From the NCBI GenBank assembly GCA_002471345.1, contig DKPS01000269.1, forward strand, positions 1 through 38,174: a DNA stretch of 38,174 bases, given 5' to 3'. The notes beneath the pieces were generated by a model. It made no database searches. It was not told the origin of the DNA and saw only the letters and a program-made list of their open reading frames with translations. This document shows positions 26,214 to 34,410 of this stretch, piece after piece. The first letter of the stretch is position 1. Every line of letters begins with the position of its first letter. A program made the translations under genes and the position numbers. Source of the stretch: Saprospiraceae bacterium UBA7328 (GTDB lineage: Bacteria > Bacteroidota > Bacteroidia > Chitinophagales > Saprospiraceae).

Positions 26214-26945
26214 TTAGGCTTTCGTTATTTTTTCTAATTCCTCTTGAATATGTAATGTTAATGCATCTGAATCTCTGATCATCCCTTCTAAGCGCCCTAC
26301 TAAGGCAAGTTTTACATTTCTTCTTGTACCTAACATACTGATAAACTCTTTACTTTCAAGAAGTTGCTGATAATTGTTCGGTATTGGCCTAGACCCTTCG
26401 CCATTTGTGAAATGCTTAAGCATAATAGGAATAACCAGTGATTCATGATGCATACGACCAAGGTCATGAAATAAACTTTGATTATTCGGAAATTTATGAT
26501 CAAATAATAACACGATCTCAGACCGTAAACTATCTGACCTAATATTATCCATACCAAAAGCACTAAGGGTATTGAATCCAGTGGTAATGATCTCAATTTC
26601 TTCAATTCCTTTGACAGACCGCAAATTCGTGCTAAAATCAAGGGTATAAGGCCTTTTTTCCTCAAGAACTTTCAATAGGAAATCAATCTTTTCCATATTT
26701 TCACTTTGTGAATCTATTGATTTTCTAAATATTTTGACATTTTCTTTTAAATCACTTTCTATCCCCGAAAGATGTTTTATTTCTTTCTCAATTAATAAAT
26801 TTTCGGCATTCCAACTATTAATTTGAAATGCTATTAGAATTCCAATTACAACAAGAATTATTTCCCCAAAAGCATAAATTAGGTATTTGCTGAACTTATT
26901 TTCTGTCAGTAATTGTTGTCTAATTTTTCTAAAGAATTTTATCAT
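26214..26945 (-). CDS. DUF6090-family membrane protein
   Basis: The 243-residue protein has the typical N-terminus of this Bacteroidota family. A short basic amphipathic stretch (MIKFFRKIRQQLLTENKFSK) is followed by one transmembrane helix (about 21-43, YAFGEIILVVIGILIAFQIN with SWN after it) and a long, mostly helical extracytoplasmic region to residue 243 with the expected EIKHLSGIESDLKENV coiled segment. No enzymatic motif is visible and the family has no known function. Members usually occur in tandem arrays, as here with the decayed copy 70 nt downstream. I see no clear promoter. Confidence 0.75.
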   Translation of the reverse strand: MIKFFRKIRQQLLTENKFSKYLIYAFGEIILVVIGILIAFQINSWNAENLLIEKEIKHLSGIESDLKENVKIFRKSIDSQSENMEKIDFLLKVLEEKRPYTLDFSTNLRSVKGIEEIEIITTGFNTLSAFGMDNIRSDSLRSEIVLLFDHKFPNNQSLFHDLGRMHHESLVIPIMLKHFTNGEGSRPIPNNYQQLLESKEFISMLGTRRNVKLALVGRLEGMIRDSDALTLHIQEELEKITKA

Positions 26946-27726
26946 GTTTTTTTTGTTCTAATGTAAGCTAACTGTTTATAATACCTGAAGCCTCTGCCAA
27001 TAGGCGAGATTCTATGGTATCTCTTGTCATCTGGGGTTATTTTTCAGGAAAGACTAATTGAAAGCTCTACTTTTCCACCGAAACCTAGTTCAACTATTTT
27101 CTACAATGTTGAAAGCCTAGTCTCCTTGATTTTATTTTCGATTATTGAAATATAGGATTTCATGTGTCTTCTCAGTCTTCTTTTGAACCCCAATCTTAAG
27201 GATTATTAATTCCCATTATCCCAGAAGCAGAAAATTCAATATACATCATTAATATGCTCAACATTGACTTCATATAATCCATTCGTATTTGTCAGATGTT
27301 TCGGTATTTCTCAGGCACTCACTCCATATCTTCGATCATGTCAAAAGTTCAGATTATTTTTTGCTAAACCTTAGTTGGTTAAGATTAAAAGATTTCATTG
27401 AAATACTCTTGTATCGTTTAAACTTTCGATATTTTTTAGGCGCAATCAATTAGCAAAGACAAGATTTAAAAAAGTTTCATTTTAGGGCAACATTGTATTT
27501 ATAACTTGTTTCGCACTCTCAGATTCCACTAAATATATGCAATGTGCTTATTTCCGTTTATAGGAAATCAATTAGATCAGATGAATAGAAACTAGTTATA
27601 AGAATCGTCCGATTTTCAAAAATCTGACATATTTATATGAAGTTCCACTTCCACTAGTACCAACTCTATCAGAAAGTCGCCATTGACATCAAATACTAAT
27701 CAATTTTTTATTACATGGAATAATCC
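26946..27726. other. Gene-free stretch of about 780 bases, possible coding debris
   Basis: No open frame of note and no RNA gene are visible. On the minus strand a few peptide-like runs (for example MKSYISIIENKIKETRLSTL near 27100-27160, then a stop) could be debris of an old gene, but I cannot name a family. The lack of any intact gene between DUF6090 and the PLP enzyme fits the decay seen on either side. Confidence 0.35.
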
Positions 27727-29013
27727 CTATCCTCCATTCAACTCACTTAATACATCTACTACCATTTCCATATCAGCCATAGTATTGTAAATATTTGGTG
27801 AAAATCTAATTCCTCCAGAGGGTGCAGAAGCAATGCCATAGTTTTCATATAATTTCTGGAAAATATGGATTGAATCCCTATCCTTCATTTTGAAGATTAC
27901 AATACCTCCGCTAATTTCCTCTTGCTTGGGTGTGACAAAACTAGATCCAGGTATTCTATCTTGAATTTGTTCCTTTAAAAAATTGGTCAATGCTCTCACT
28001 CTCTTTTGAATGTTTATGTTGCCTATATCATTATGAAAGTTTATGGTTTCAACAAGTGCCGATGCGGCAGCAGGATTTCGTTGTCCCAGAACACAAAGCT
28101 TTTCATCAACGGTCTTCCAATCTTCCTTCCATCCAGCAGATATTACACTAGGCCACACTTCATCAATGCGTTCTCCTCTGACAAAGATGATTCCTGTCTC
28201 CTTTGGCCCCATAAGCCACTTATGAGCACTTCCAGTATAAAAATCACAACCAATTTGTTTCAGATTTACTTTTTCTATTCCGAATGATTGTGCCCCATCA
28301 ATCAATGTTAGTATTCCTTTTGATTTTGCTAATTCGCAAATTTCAGCAGCTGGCATTGCAATCCCACTTACATTCGAAATATGTGAAAAAGCGATCAGCC
28401 TTGTTTTGTCAGATATGGAGTCTTTAATTGCATCCAATAAGTCTGACTTTGATTTTGGATTTTCGGGCATTTTAATGATCTTCACTGAAAAGCCTTCTCG
28501 CTTGGCTCTTTGTTGCCACGCAACATGATTAGTAGGATGATTCTGATTCCAGACGATGACTTCATCGCTTTTCTCAAAATCCAGGCCATTGACGATGATG
28601 TTATTACCTTCACTTGTATTACGAGTTATTCCAATCTCTGATGCTTCAGCGCCTAAATATTCTCCCATTAATTTGAGTGCCTCTGTACGAATATCGGAGA
28701 ACTTATCTCTGTTCTGGAATGAAACATCTTTTTCAAGACTTCTCGTATGACGAATAACTGCATCAGTTACCACAAAAGGACTTGGACATAAATTGGCCGC
28801 ATTAACCATAATCTTACCCTTCGGTATTGAAAATTGACTCTTCACCATTTCCCAATAGTGTTCGTCAAGTGCTTCAGTATTTATTTTTAAAGATTTTCCA
28901 TAGTTCCCATCTGAGGTTCTTGAATATGAAGGAATAGCCATACTACTTGCCATTCCTACTAGAGCATGGCCAATAAATTTTCTTCTAGTTTTTAGTGGTA
29001 TTTGTTTTTTCAT
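27727..29013 (-). CDS. Class V aminotransferase-type PLP enzyme with Tat signal
   Basis: The N-terminus TRRKFIGHALVGMASSMA is a twin-arginine signal, so the enzyme is exported folded with its cofactor. The body (about 45-425) is a class V (isopenicillin N epimerase/cysteine desulfurase-like) fold. It contains ITRNTSEGNN (about 129-138, phosphate-binding region), WNQNHPTNHVAW (His stacking on PLP), LIDGAQSFG (Asp239 pairing with the pyridine nitrogen, Gln242), and the Schiff-base Lys265 in TGSAHKWLMGP. The family epimerises, desulfurates or cleaves amino acid derivatives; the substrate is unknown. Periplasmic PLP enzymes of this type are uncommon, which suggests a role on extracellular amino acids, peptides or envelope material. 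No operon partner is adjacent. Confidence 0.8.
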   Translation of the reverse strand: MKKQIPLKTRRKFIGHALVGMASSMAIPSYSRTSDGNYGKSLKINTEALDEHYWEMVKSQFSIPKGKIMVNAANLCPSPFVVTDAVIRHTRSLEKDVSFQNRDKFSDIRTEALKLMGEYLGAEASEIGITRNTSEGNNIIVNGLDFEKSDEVIVWNQNHPTNHVAWQQRAKREGFSVKIIKMPENPKSKSDLLDAIKDSISDKTRLIAFSHISNVSGIAMPAAEICELAKSKGILTLIDGAQSFGIEKVNLKQIGCDFYTGSAHKWLMGPKETGIIFVRGERIDEVWPSVISAGWKEDWKTVDEKLCVLGQRNPAAASALVETINFHNDIGNINIQKRVRALTNFLKEQIQDRIPGSSFVTPKQEEISGGIVIFKMKDRDSIHIFQKLYENYGIASAPSGGIRFSPNIYNTMADMEMVVDVLSELNGG

Positions 29014-30021
29014 CTTTTTTGAGATTTAGTATGTAAAATACTAATAGATCATTAAATCATCAGATTTTGAAAATTGGAAATAAGATTAAAAAACTGTCAT
29101 TCAGATTCGATAACAAGAAATGTTGGATTTATTATTTATTGATCTTAGCATATTCACTCTTAAGTTCTCCGATTGACAAATGCCCTTTGTTTTGAAGAGG
29201 GAATAAATATTCTTAACTCATATAGTAACTCCAAAAATCTACAACAACTCATTGTCAATACCTATAAAGTCTGGTGGTCTAAATCTTCATTTCTGTTTTT
29301 GACGGTTTTACTTTTTGGATTTAATTCAGAATACAGATTTAGCTTAGGAGTCGATTGTGGTTTTTGATCTTTATCACTTATTTTGATTTTTGAACGCACT
29401 TCGGTCCTAATTTCAGCATTTCTATTAGGATTAGCTTTAACTTTTCAGCAAGAGATAAGAAAAGAAGTTTAAATTTAAAATCATAGGTATATAGCTATGG
29501 TTTATCACCACAATAAATCCAAAAAATAACTGACAAAAGGCAATTCCTCAAAAATTTTTTAACAGTATTATCTTCAAAGAGAGCAAGGGCTGGCAAACAG
29601 AATAACTAGTGTCCTAAAGATTTTATTCAATAGTAAAACTCTGGACATAATACACGGATCTTGTAGACAAGCAATGCATTTTAAACAGCCAGAAAACAAA
29701 TTTGTATTCTTAACGCTAAGCCTTTTCCTAAATTGATTCTTTACATTAATAAACAAACTGAATTCCGTATATCCAGACTCTTTCTAAGCCGTATTTGAAT
29801 CTTAACTCTCATTGATATGAGGAATTCAATACAGCAGAATCTCTAAACTGTTTTGTAACATAGTTGAAGTGAATTACAGAATTCTAAAAAAACAGAATTC
29901 ATGCTTATGAGAGAGAAACAACGTGAATATTATAAGAAAAAAGGCTGGTATTTAAACATGACATCACTATTTTTAGTAATGAGTAAAGCATTTAATATTC
30001 CATGATGTCAACAAGCTTAAT
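29014..30021. other. 1 kb of decayed sequence
   Basis: The stretch contains a 64-codon frame (29173-29367) and a following frame (SLSLILIFERTSVLISAFLL, about 29370-29470), both with hydrophobic runs that could be pieces of a lost membrane protein. It also holds the M19 remnant listed separately and a 34-codon frame (ATG at 29900, MLMREKQREYYKKKGWYLNM) just before the acyltransferase gene. None is supported as a functional gene. No RNA gene or mobile element is seen. Confidence 0.35.
29759..29803 (-). pseudogene. 45-base remnant of a second M19-type gene
   Basis: This stretch matches bases 22032-22076, inside the M19 gene, at 39 of 45 positions by my alignment. Its minus-strand translation reads QDSNTA, a stop, then KESGYTEF, against QDSNKALKKSGYTGF in the intact gene. 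Flanking bases have diverged beyond recognition. It indicates that a related M19 gene once stood here. Confidence 0.55.
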
Positions 30022-30744
30022 TTGAACATATTCAGTCAAGTTAGTCGATACATAATCGCAATAGTATTAATGATTCCCTTACTTAGTTTGGCAATAATTA
30101 TTAATCCTATATCAAATAAAATGGCATGGAAGATCACACGTTTTTGGAAAAAAACTGCGTTAGCTTTGTTCGGAGTAAAAGTTAAAACTGAGTATAAAGA
30201 AGCCCCTTCCCAACTTGATAAAGGTGGAATTATAGTGGGATTAAATCAACAAAGTCTATTGGATCCTACAGCTGGATACTCTGCTTGGAATTATCATGTA
30301 AGGAGCATATGGAACATAGAATATGCATTGATTCCTTTTTTAGGATGGACATCTTTCATTTTAGGGTGGGTAATCATTCGACAAAATCCAAAACAATCCA
30401 AAGCCCAACTTAACAAAGCATCCAAACATGCTAAAAATGGAGGATTGGTTTTTTTATCTATAGAAGGACAAAGGAGCATAGATGGAAATCTATGTCCATA
30501 CAAAAAGGGCCCCGTTGTCTTAGCCATCCAATCTCAAGCAACAATCCATCCTCTATATATATTAGGAAGCCGAGAATGTCTTCCTCCAGGAGGATGGAAA
30601 ATTCGACCTGGTGAAATCACATTACATTTCTTGCCACCTATTCAAACAAGAGGGCTGACTTATCAAGATCGAAACATTCTACTCAAAAAGGTTCGAGCAA
30701 TTGGAGAAAGAGAACATGAACTATGGAGACAAAAAAAGAATTAA
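30022..30744 (+). CDS. PlsC-like lysophospholipid acyltransferase homolog lacking the catalytic His
   Basis: The 240-residue protein begins at a TTG and has an N-terminal membrane helix (about 8-30) followed by the acyltransferase fold of 1-acylglycerol-3-phosphate acyltransferases. Motif I, normally NHxSxxD, reads N75-Q76-Q77-S78-L79-L80-D81, so the catalytic His is Gln. Motif II (WVIIRQ, about 116-121), motif III (SIEGQRS, normally EGTRS, 147-152) and the motif IV Pro (HPLYI) are recognisable. Family members acylate lysophosphatidic acid at the inner membrane. Without His the product is probably inactive in acyl transfer, or acts as a lipid binder. It stands alone, followed 96 nt later by the HD hydrolase. 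Confidence 0.7.
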   Translation: MNIFSQVSRYIIAIVLMIPLLSLAIIINPISNKMAWKITRFWKKTALALFGVKVKTEYKEAPSQLDKGGIIVGLNQQSLLDPTAGYSAWNYHVRSIWNIEYALIPFLGWTSFILGWVIIRQNPKQSKAQLNKASKHAKNGGLVFLSIEGQRSIDGNLCPYKKGPVVLAIQSQATIHPLYILGSRECLPPGGWKIRPGEITLHFLPPIQTRGLTYQDRNILLKKVRAIGEREHELWRQKKN

Positions 30745-30840
30745 TAATGGCAAATAACAAAAGAGGAAAATACATGTTGAACAAATGGAATTACTTCTTT
30801 TGAAATAAAAATTAAGACTCAAGAATTATATCAAACCGCA

Positions 30841-31356
30841 ATGAAATTTGCTGGAGAAAAACACTGTAATCAAAAGGTCCCTGGAACAAATTCAAACTAT
30901 ATTTTGCATATTTCAAATGTAGCAATGGAGGTTTTAATGGCATACAGTTTTAATAGTAATTTTGATATCGATTTTGCTATTCAAACGGCCATACTTCACG
31001 ACACGATTGAAGATACAGATGCTGATTTTGAAGAGATTAAGAATAATTTTGGAGAGGCAATTGCAAAGGCTGTTCTAGCATTGACAAAAGACCAGAATCT
31101 AGAGTCAAAAGAAGAAAAAATGATGGACAGTTTAAATCGAATAAATCTATTGCAAAAGGAAGTAGGACTTGTCAAAATAGCCGATAGAATAACAAACTTA
31201 CAAACACCGCCTAATCATTGGGGGCTTGACAAAACTTATAAATATTGTGAGGAAGCCAAATTGATCTCAAAGATCTTAAGAAATAAGAATTATTATTTGA
31301 ATAATCGACTTGAATCAAAAATATTGGAATATGAAAAGAAAATTAATTGCACATAA
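30841..31356 (+). CDS. MESH1-like HD-domain (p)ppGpp hydrolase homolog
   Basis: The protein is 171 residues, about the size of the single-domain MESH1/SAH hydrolases. The HD metal site is complete: His23 (YILHISN), His53-Asp54 (AILHDTIEDT) and Asp115 (KIADRITNL), and the ILHDTIEDT block is the Rel/Spo hydrolase hallmark. Loop residues near ADRITNLQTPP fit nucleotide binding. Members remove the pyrophosphate from (p)ppGpp or hydrolyse NADPH in some lineages. The usual first helix (fA...H.gQ) is partly encoded before the ATG: the frame is open from 30781 (TSFEIKIKTQELYQTA). The real start may therefore be a non-ATG codon, or the N-terminus has been trimmed. No synthetase domain is present. Confidence 0.75.
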   Translation: MKFAGEKHCNQKVPGTNSNYILHISNVAMEVLMAYSFNSNFDIDFAIQTAILHDTIEDTDADFEEIKNNFGEAIAKAVLALTKDQNLESKEEKMMDSLNRINLLQKEVGLVKIADRITNLQTPPNHWGLDKTYKYCEEAKLISKILRNKNYYLNNRLESKILEYEKKINCT

Positions 31357-31513
31357 ATGTCTTCACACATACTATAAATGATACTCTATCAATGTTCATT
31401 TATATGTAATGCATTAACTAAAATTGCGAGTTAACCTATCAGAAATCTTCAAGATTTAGTTGGCTCCTGATTCTTATAATTGATATATTCCCTTCTTATT
31501 AATCAGCGTATGA

Positions 31514-32257
31514 ATGAACCCTCATAATTTACATAATATTAAAGCATCTGATTTTCAACATCCCAAAGAAGCCATGTCCATGATGGCCTTAAAGAATACT
31601 AAGGGATTAGAGAAAGTTGTGAAGAAGTTTTATGATATGGGGATTGAAAAAATTATAAAGCTTCAATACACAGGAAGTAGCCTGAAATTATCTCCAAAAT
31701 CTTTTCCAGATTTGATTCGTCTAACAGAAACAGCTTGTGATATTCTGAATGTAGACTATAAACCAGAATTGTATGTGCATCGGTCTGAACAATTCACAGC
31801 TACAACGCTTGGAGTGGAAAGGCCAATGATAGCTATATCTACAGAATGTCTAGACAAACTGTCCAAACAAGAATTGCTCTTCATGATTGGAAGGGAAGTT
31901 GCTCAAATTAAATGTCAACATATTCTATATCAGGAAATTGGATTCATATTTCCAGAATTAATGGATGCACTTTCTAATATTACTTTCGGATTAAGCGGTG
32001 TGCTGTCTTCTGGTCTAAAATATACCTTGTTTCAATGGGCACAAATGGCTGAATATACTGCAGATCGAGGTGGCCTTTTGGTTTGTCAAGATGTACATGT
32101 AACCAAACAATTGTTCACAAAACTAGCTGGACTACCTGAAAAGTACTGGGCGACATTTGATGTAGCAGAACTGGACAATCAAGCTCGTGCCTTCGAAGGA
32201 TTTACAGAAAAAACATTTGACAGATTTATGCGATTTCTCCATGGCAATAATCTATGA
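31514..32257 (+). CDS. M48-like protein with lost HExxH and truncated C-terminus
   Basis: The fold matches soluble M48-family peptidases of Bacteroidota: LSKQELLFMIG before the helix, and AEYTADRGGLL with the third-ligand Glu180. But the zinc helix, normally GHExGHIK, reads G-R127-E128-V-A-Q131-I-K, so both His ligands are gone. The protein stops at TGA 32255-32257. The same frame then continues AIARAQEIINWVESGEYNKV and on to TAA 32336-32338, which is the usual family C-terminus (HPWxxARAxEIINW). The stop seems to replace the Trp (TGG to TGA), together with a short deletion. It may be a pseudoprotease on the way to becoming a pseudogene. Tandem head-to-tail with the phosphatase, no operon evidence. 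Confidence 0.7.
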   Translation: MNPHNLHNIKASDFQHPKEAMSMMALKNTKGLEKVVKKFYDMGIEKIIKLQYTGSSLKLSPKSFPDLIRLTETACDILNVDYKPELYVHRSEQFTATTLGVERPMIAISTECLDKLSKQELLFMIGREVAQIKCQHILYQEIGFIFPELMDALSNITFGLSGVLSSGLKYTLFQWAQMAEYTADRGGLLVCQDVHVTKQLFTKLAGLPEKYWATFDVAELDNQARAFEGFTEKTFDRFMRFLHGNNL

Positions 32258-32416
32258 GCCATTGCTCGGGCCCAGGAAATCATCAATTGGGTAGAATCTG
32301 GAGAATATAATAAGGTTCTAGTGAAGAAGGGCCGGTAACCATAGTTAGCTATTACTACTAGTACGCTCTGATCAACCTCTTTCAATCTTTTTTGTAAATT
32401 GTCTAAACTGTCACCT

Positions 32417-33604
32417 ATGACGCACTGGAAAAAGACAAGTCTTCTGACCACAGTTGCACTTTTTATGCTCATAACAAGTATTTTTTACTTATTGAATATA
32501 AATATCTCAATTCCCTCATCTGACATTGATTTTTCTCCATGGCAAGAGCCTCAAAAGACCGCATCAGATTTTGAAAATGAAAAACCTGAAAACATTATAA
32601 TTTTTATCGTTGACGGTTTAGGTTTTGGTCATTTGTCTATCGCCTTGCAAACACTCCAAGAAAAAGATCAACTTTCAGTATGGCAAGAATTTGAAATTAA
32701 AGGATGGCATGATGCAAAGTCAGCCTATGGTCCTCTTACAGATTCAGAAGCTTCTGCGACAGCATTTGCAACTGGAACGTCAAGTGGTTTTGGTCATATT
32801 GGAATCGATCAGGAACGTCGAAATCTAAAAAATATATTTGAAGTGGCCTCCGAGAATGAATATGCTACAGGTATTGTCACTGACTCATACATATGGGATG
32901 GCACACCTGCAGGGTTTCTAGTACACACCAGAGATGAAGACGATGCAAGGGAAATACTTACTCAAATATCAGCAAGTAATCTGGATTTGATATTTGGTGA
33001 GCTAGAAGATCTGGGCGAAGGCAAAGTTCCTGAAAGAGATGAAACCATAGAAATATTGAGTAGACGATTTCACCTTCTAGATGAGTCATTACAACTTCCG
33101 CAAGGCAAGAAAGCTTCAGATCCTGTAGCGGTAATTTTTGACGAAGATGAAATTCAAGATTTAAATTCCACACCAAATCTTTCGAAACTAACTGATGTGG
33201 CATTAGAATATATGACATCTCTTAATAAGCCTTTTGTCTTGCTAGTAGAAAGTGAAGAGATGGATGCGGCATCACATGAAAACGATTCAGATAGGGTCTT
33301 CAAGGGATTGCAGTCCATTCAACATGCACTTACTCAGGTATTAAATTTTTCGAAGATGAATGGCAAAACTCTAGTTCTATTCACATCAGATCATGAAACA
33401 GGGGGACTTGCAGCTGTTGCTGATTTCGACAGGTATCCAAAACTGCAAATGAGATGGACCACTAAAGACCACTCAGCTGTAGTGGTTCCTCTTTTTGCCG
33501 AAGGACCTGGGGCAGAATATTTTGCTGATGTAAATCGGAATTGGGAAATTGGCATTAGATTGAAAAAACTAATAAACCAAAAAAGACAACAAGAGGATAA
33601 TTAA
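32417..33604 (+). CDS. Alkaline phosphatase (PhoA family), exported
   Basis: I choose ATG 32417 (MTHWKKTSLL) over the in-frame TTG at 32399. The N-terminus has a single hydrophobic helix (about 9-28) that may anchor it facing the periplasm. Active-site residues follow the PhoA plan: Asp66 (FIVDGLG), nucleophile Ser110 (TDSEASATAFATG), Asp283 and His287 (ESEEMDAASHEND), Asp325-His326 (TSDHETGG) and His352 (TKDHSAVVV). With 395 residues it is at the short end for the family, with a compact crown region. It would release phosphate from organic monoesters outside the cytoplasm. The 5' end lies 78 nt after the end of the broken M48 frame. No Pho box can be judged. Confidence 0.9.
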   Translation: MTHWKKTSLLTTVALFMLITSIFYLLNINISIPSSDIDFSPWQEPQKTASDFENEKPENIIIFIVDGLGFGHLSIALQTLQEKDQLSVWQEFEIKGWHDAKSAYGPLTDSEASATAFATGTSSGFGHIGIDQERRNLKNIFEVASENEYATGIVTDSYIWDGTPAGFLVHTRDEDDAREILTQISASNLDLIFGELEDLGEGKVPERDETIEILSRRFHLLDESLQLPQGKKASDPVAVIFDEDEIQDLNSTPNLSKLTDVALEYMTSLNKPFVLLVESEEMDAASHENDSDRVFKGLQSIQHALTQVLNFSKMNGKTLVLFTSDHETGGLAAVADFDRYPKLQMRWTTKDHSAVVVPLFAEGPGAEYFADVNRNWEIGIRLKKLINQKRQQEDN

Positions 33605-33654
33605 ACAGTTGAAATTCCCTTAAATTAACTTTGTTATAATTCAAAACCAATATC

Positions 33655-34362
33655 ATGACAGCTAAAGAAATTCTTAATCAACTTGAAGCATATGGTAATG
33701 AAAGAACCAAAACTACGCTTATGAAACATGGTGCTCAAGAACCTTTTTTCGGAGTCAAAGTAGCTGATTTAAAGAAAGTACTAAAAAAGACAAAAAAGAA
33801 TCATAAACTCTCCCTTGAATTATACAAAACTGGAAATTCGGATGCAATGTATTTAGCTGGATTGATGGCGGATGAAACTCAAATTACTAAAGAGCAGCTT
33901 AATAATTGGGTCGAGAATGCTTATTGGTCATATCTCAGTGAATATACAGTGCCGTGGGTTGCCTCTGAAACTAAATATGGATTTGACTTGGGATTAGAAT
34001 GGATTAAATCTAATAAGGAGAATGTTGCTTCTGCTGGATGGTCCACATTAGCAAATTATTCAGCAGTCAATCAAGATGAAGACTTAGATATTGATAGGTA
34101 TAGAAAACTTCTAAAAAAAGCGGAGCAAGAAATTCATAGTGCTCAAAATAGAGTCAAATACACAATGAATGGCTTTGTAATAGCTATAGGAAGTCATATC
34201 AAAGAATTGACGTCCGAGGCCGCAAAAGTCTCAGAAATGATCGGAAAGATAAGTGTGGATATGAATGGTACAGCTTGTAAAGTTCCCTATGCAAAGGAAT
34301 ATATCCAGAAAATAATAGATAAACAACGTGTAGGGAGGAAGAAAAAAACAGCTCGATGTTGA
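33655..34362 (+). CDS. AlkD-like DNA alkylation repair (HEAT repeat) protein
   Basis: The 235-residue all-helical protein carries the pattern of the DNA alkylation repair family. GAQEPFFGVKVADLKKVLKK near residue 25 forms the first helical repeats, LYKTGNSDAMYLAGLMAD follows the family's E/N-x-R-x-x-A-x-x-L core, and WVENAYWSYLSEYTVPWVA is the characteristic central helix. The C-terminal region (GTACKVPYAKEYI) fits the last HEAT repeats. AlkD is a DNA glycosylase that excises bulky or cationic 3-/7-alkyl purines; relatives of this subgroup are less well tested and some lack glycosylase activity. The protein is cytosolic, has no signal and is probably monocistronic. Confidence 0.8.
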   Translation: MTAKEILNQLEAYGNERTKTTLMKHGAQEPFFGVKVADLKKVLKKTKKNHKLSLELYKTGNSDAMYLAGLMADETQITKEQLNNWVENAYWSYLSEYTVPWVASETKYGFDLGLEWIKSNKENVASAGWSTLANYSAVNQDEDLDIDRYRKLLKKAEQEIHSAQNRVKYTMNGFVIAIGSHIKELTSEAAKVSEMIGKISVDMNGTACKVPYAKEYIQKIIDKQRVGRKKKTARC

Positions 34363-34410
34363 ACTATTATATTGAATAACACAGTACTTCTAAATCAATT
34401 TATTGGTCAA

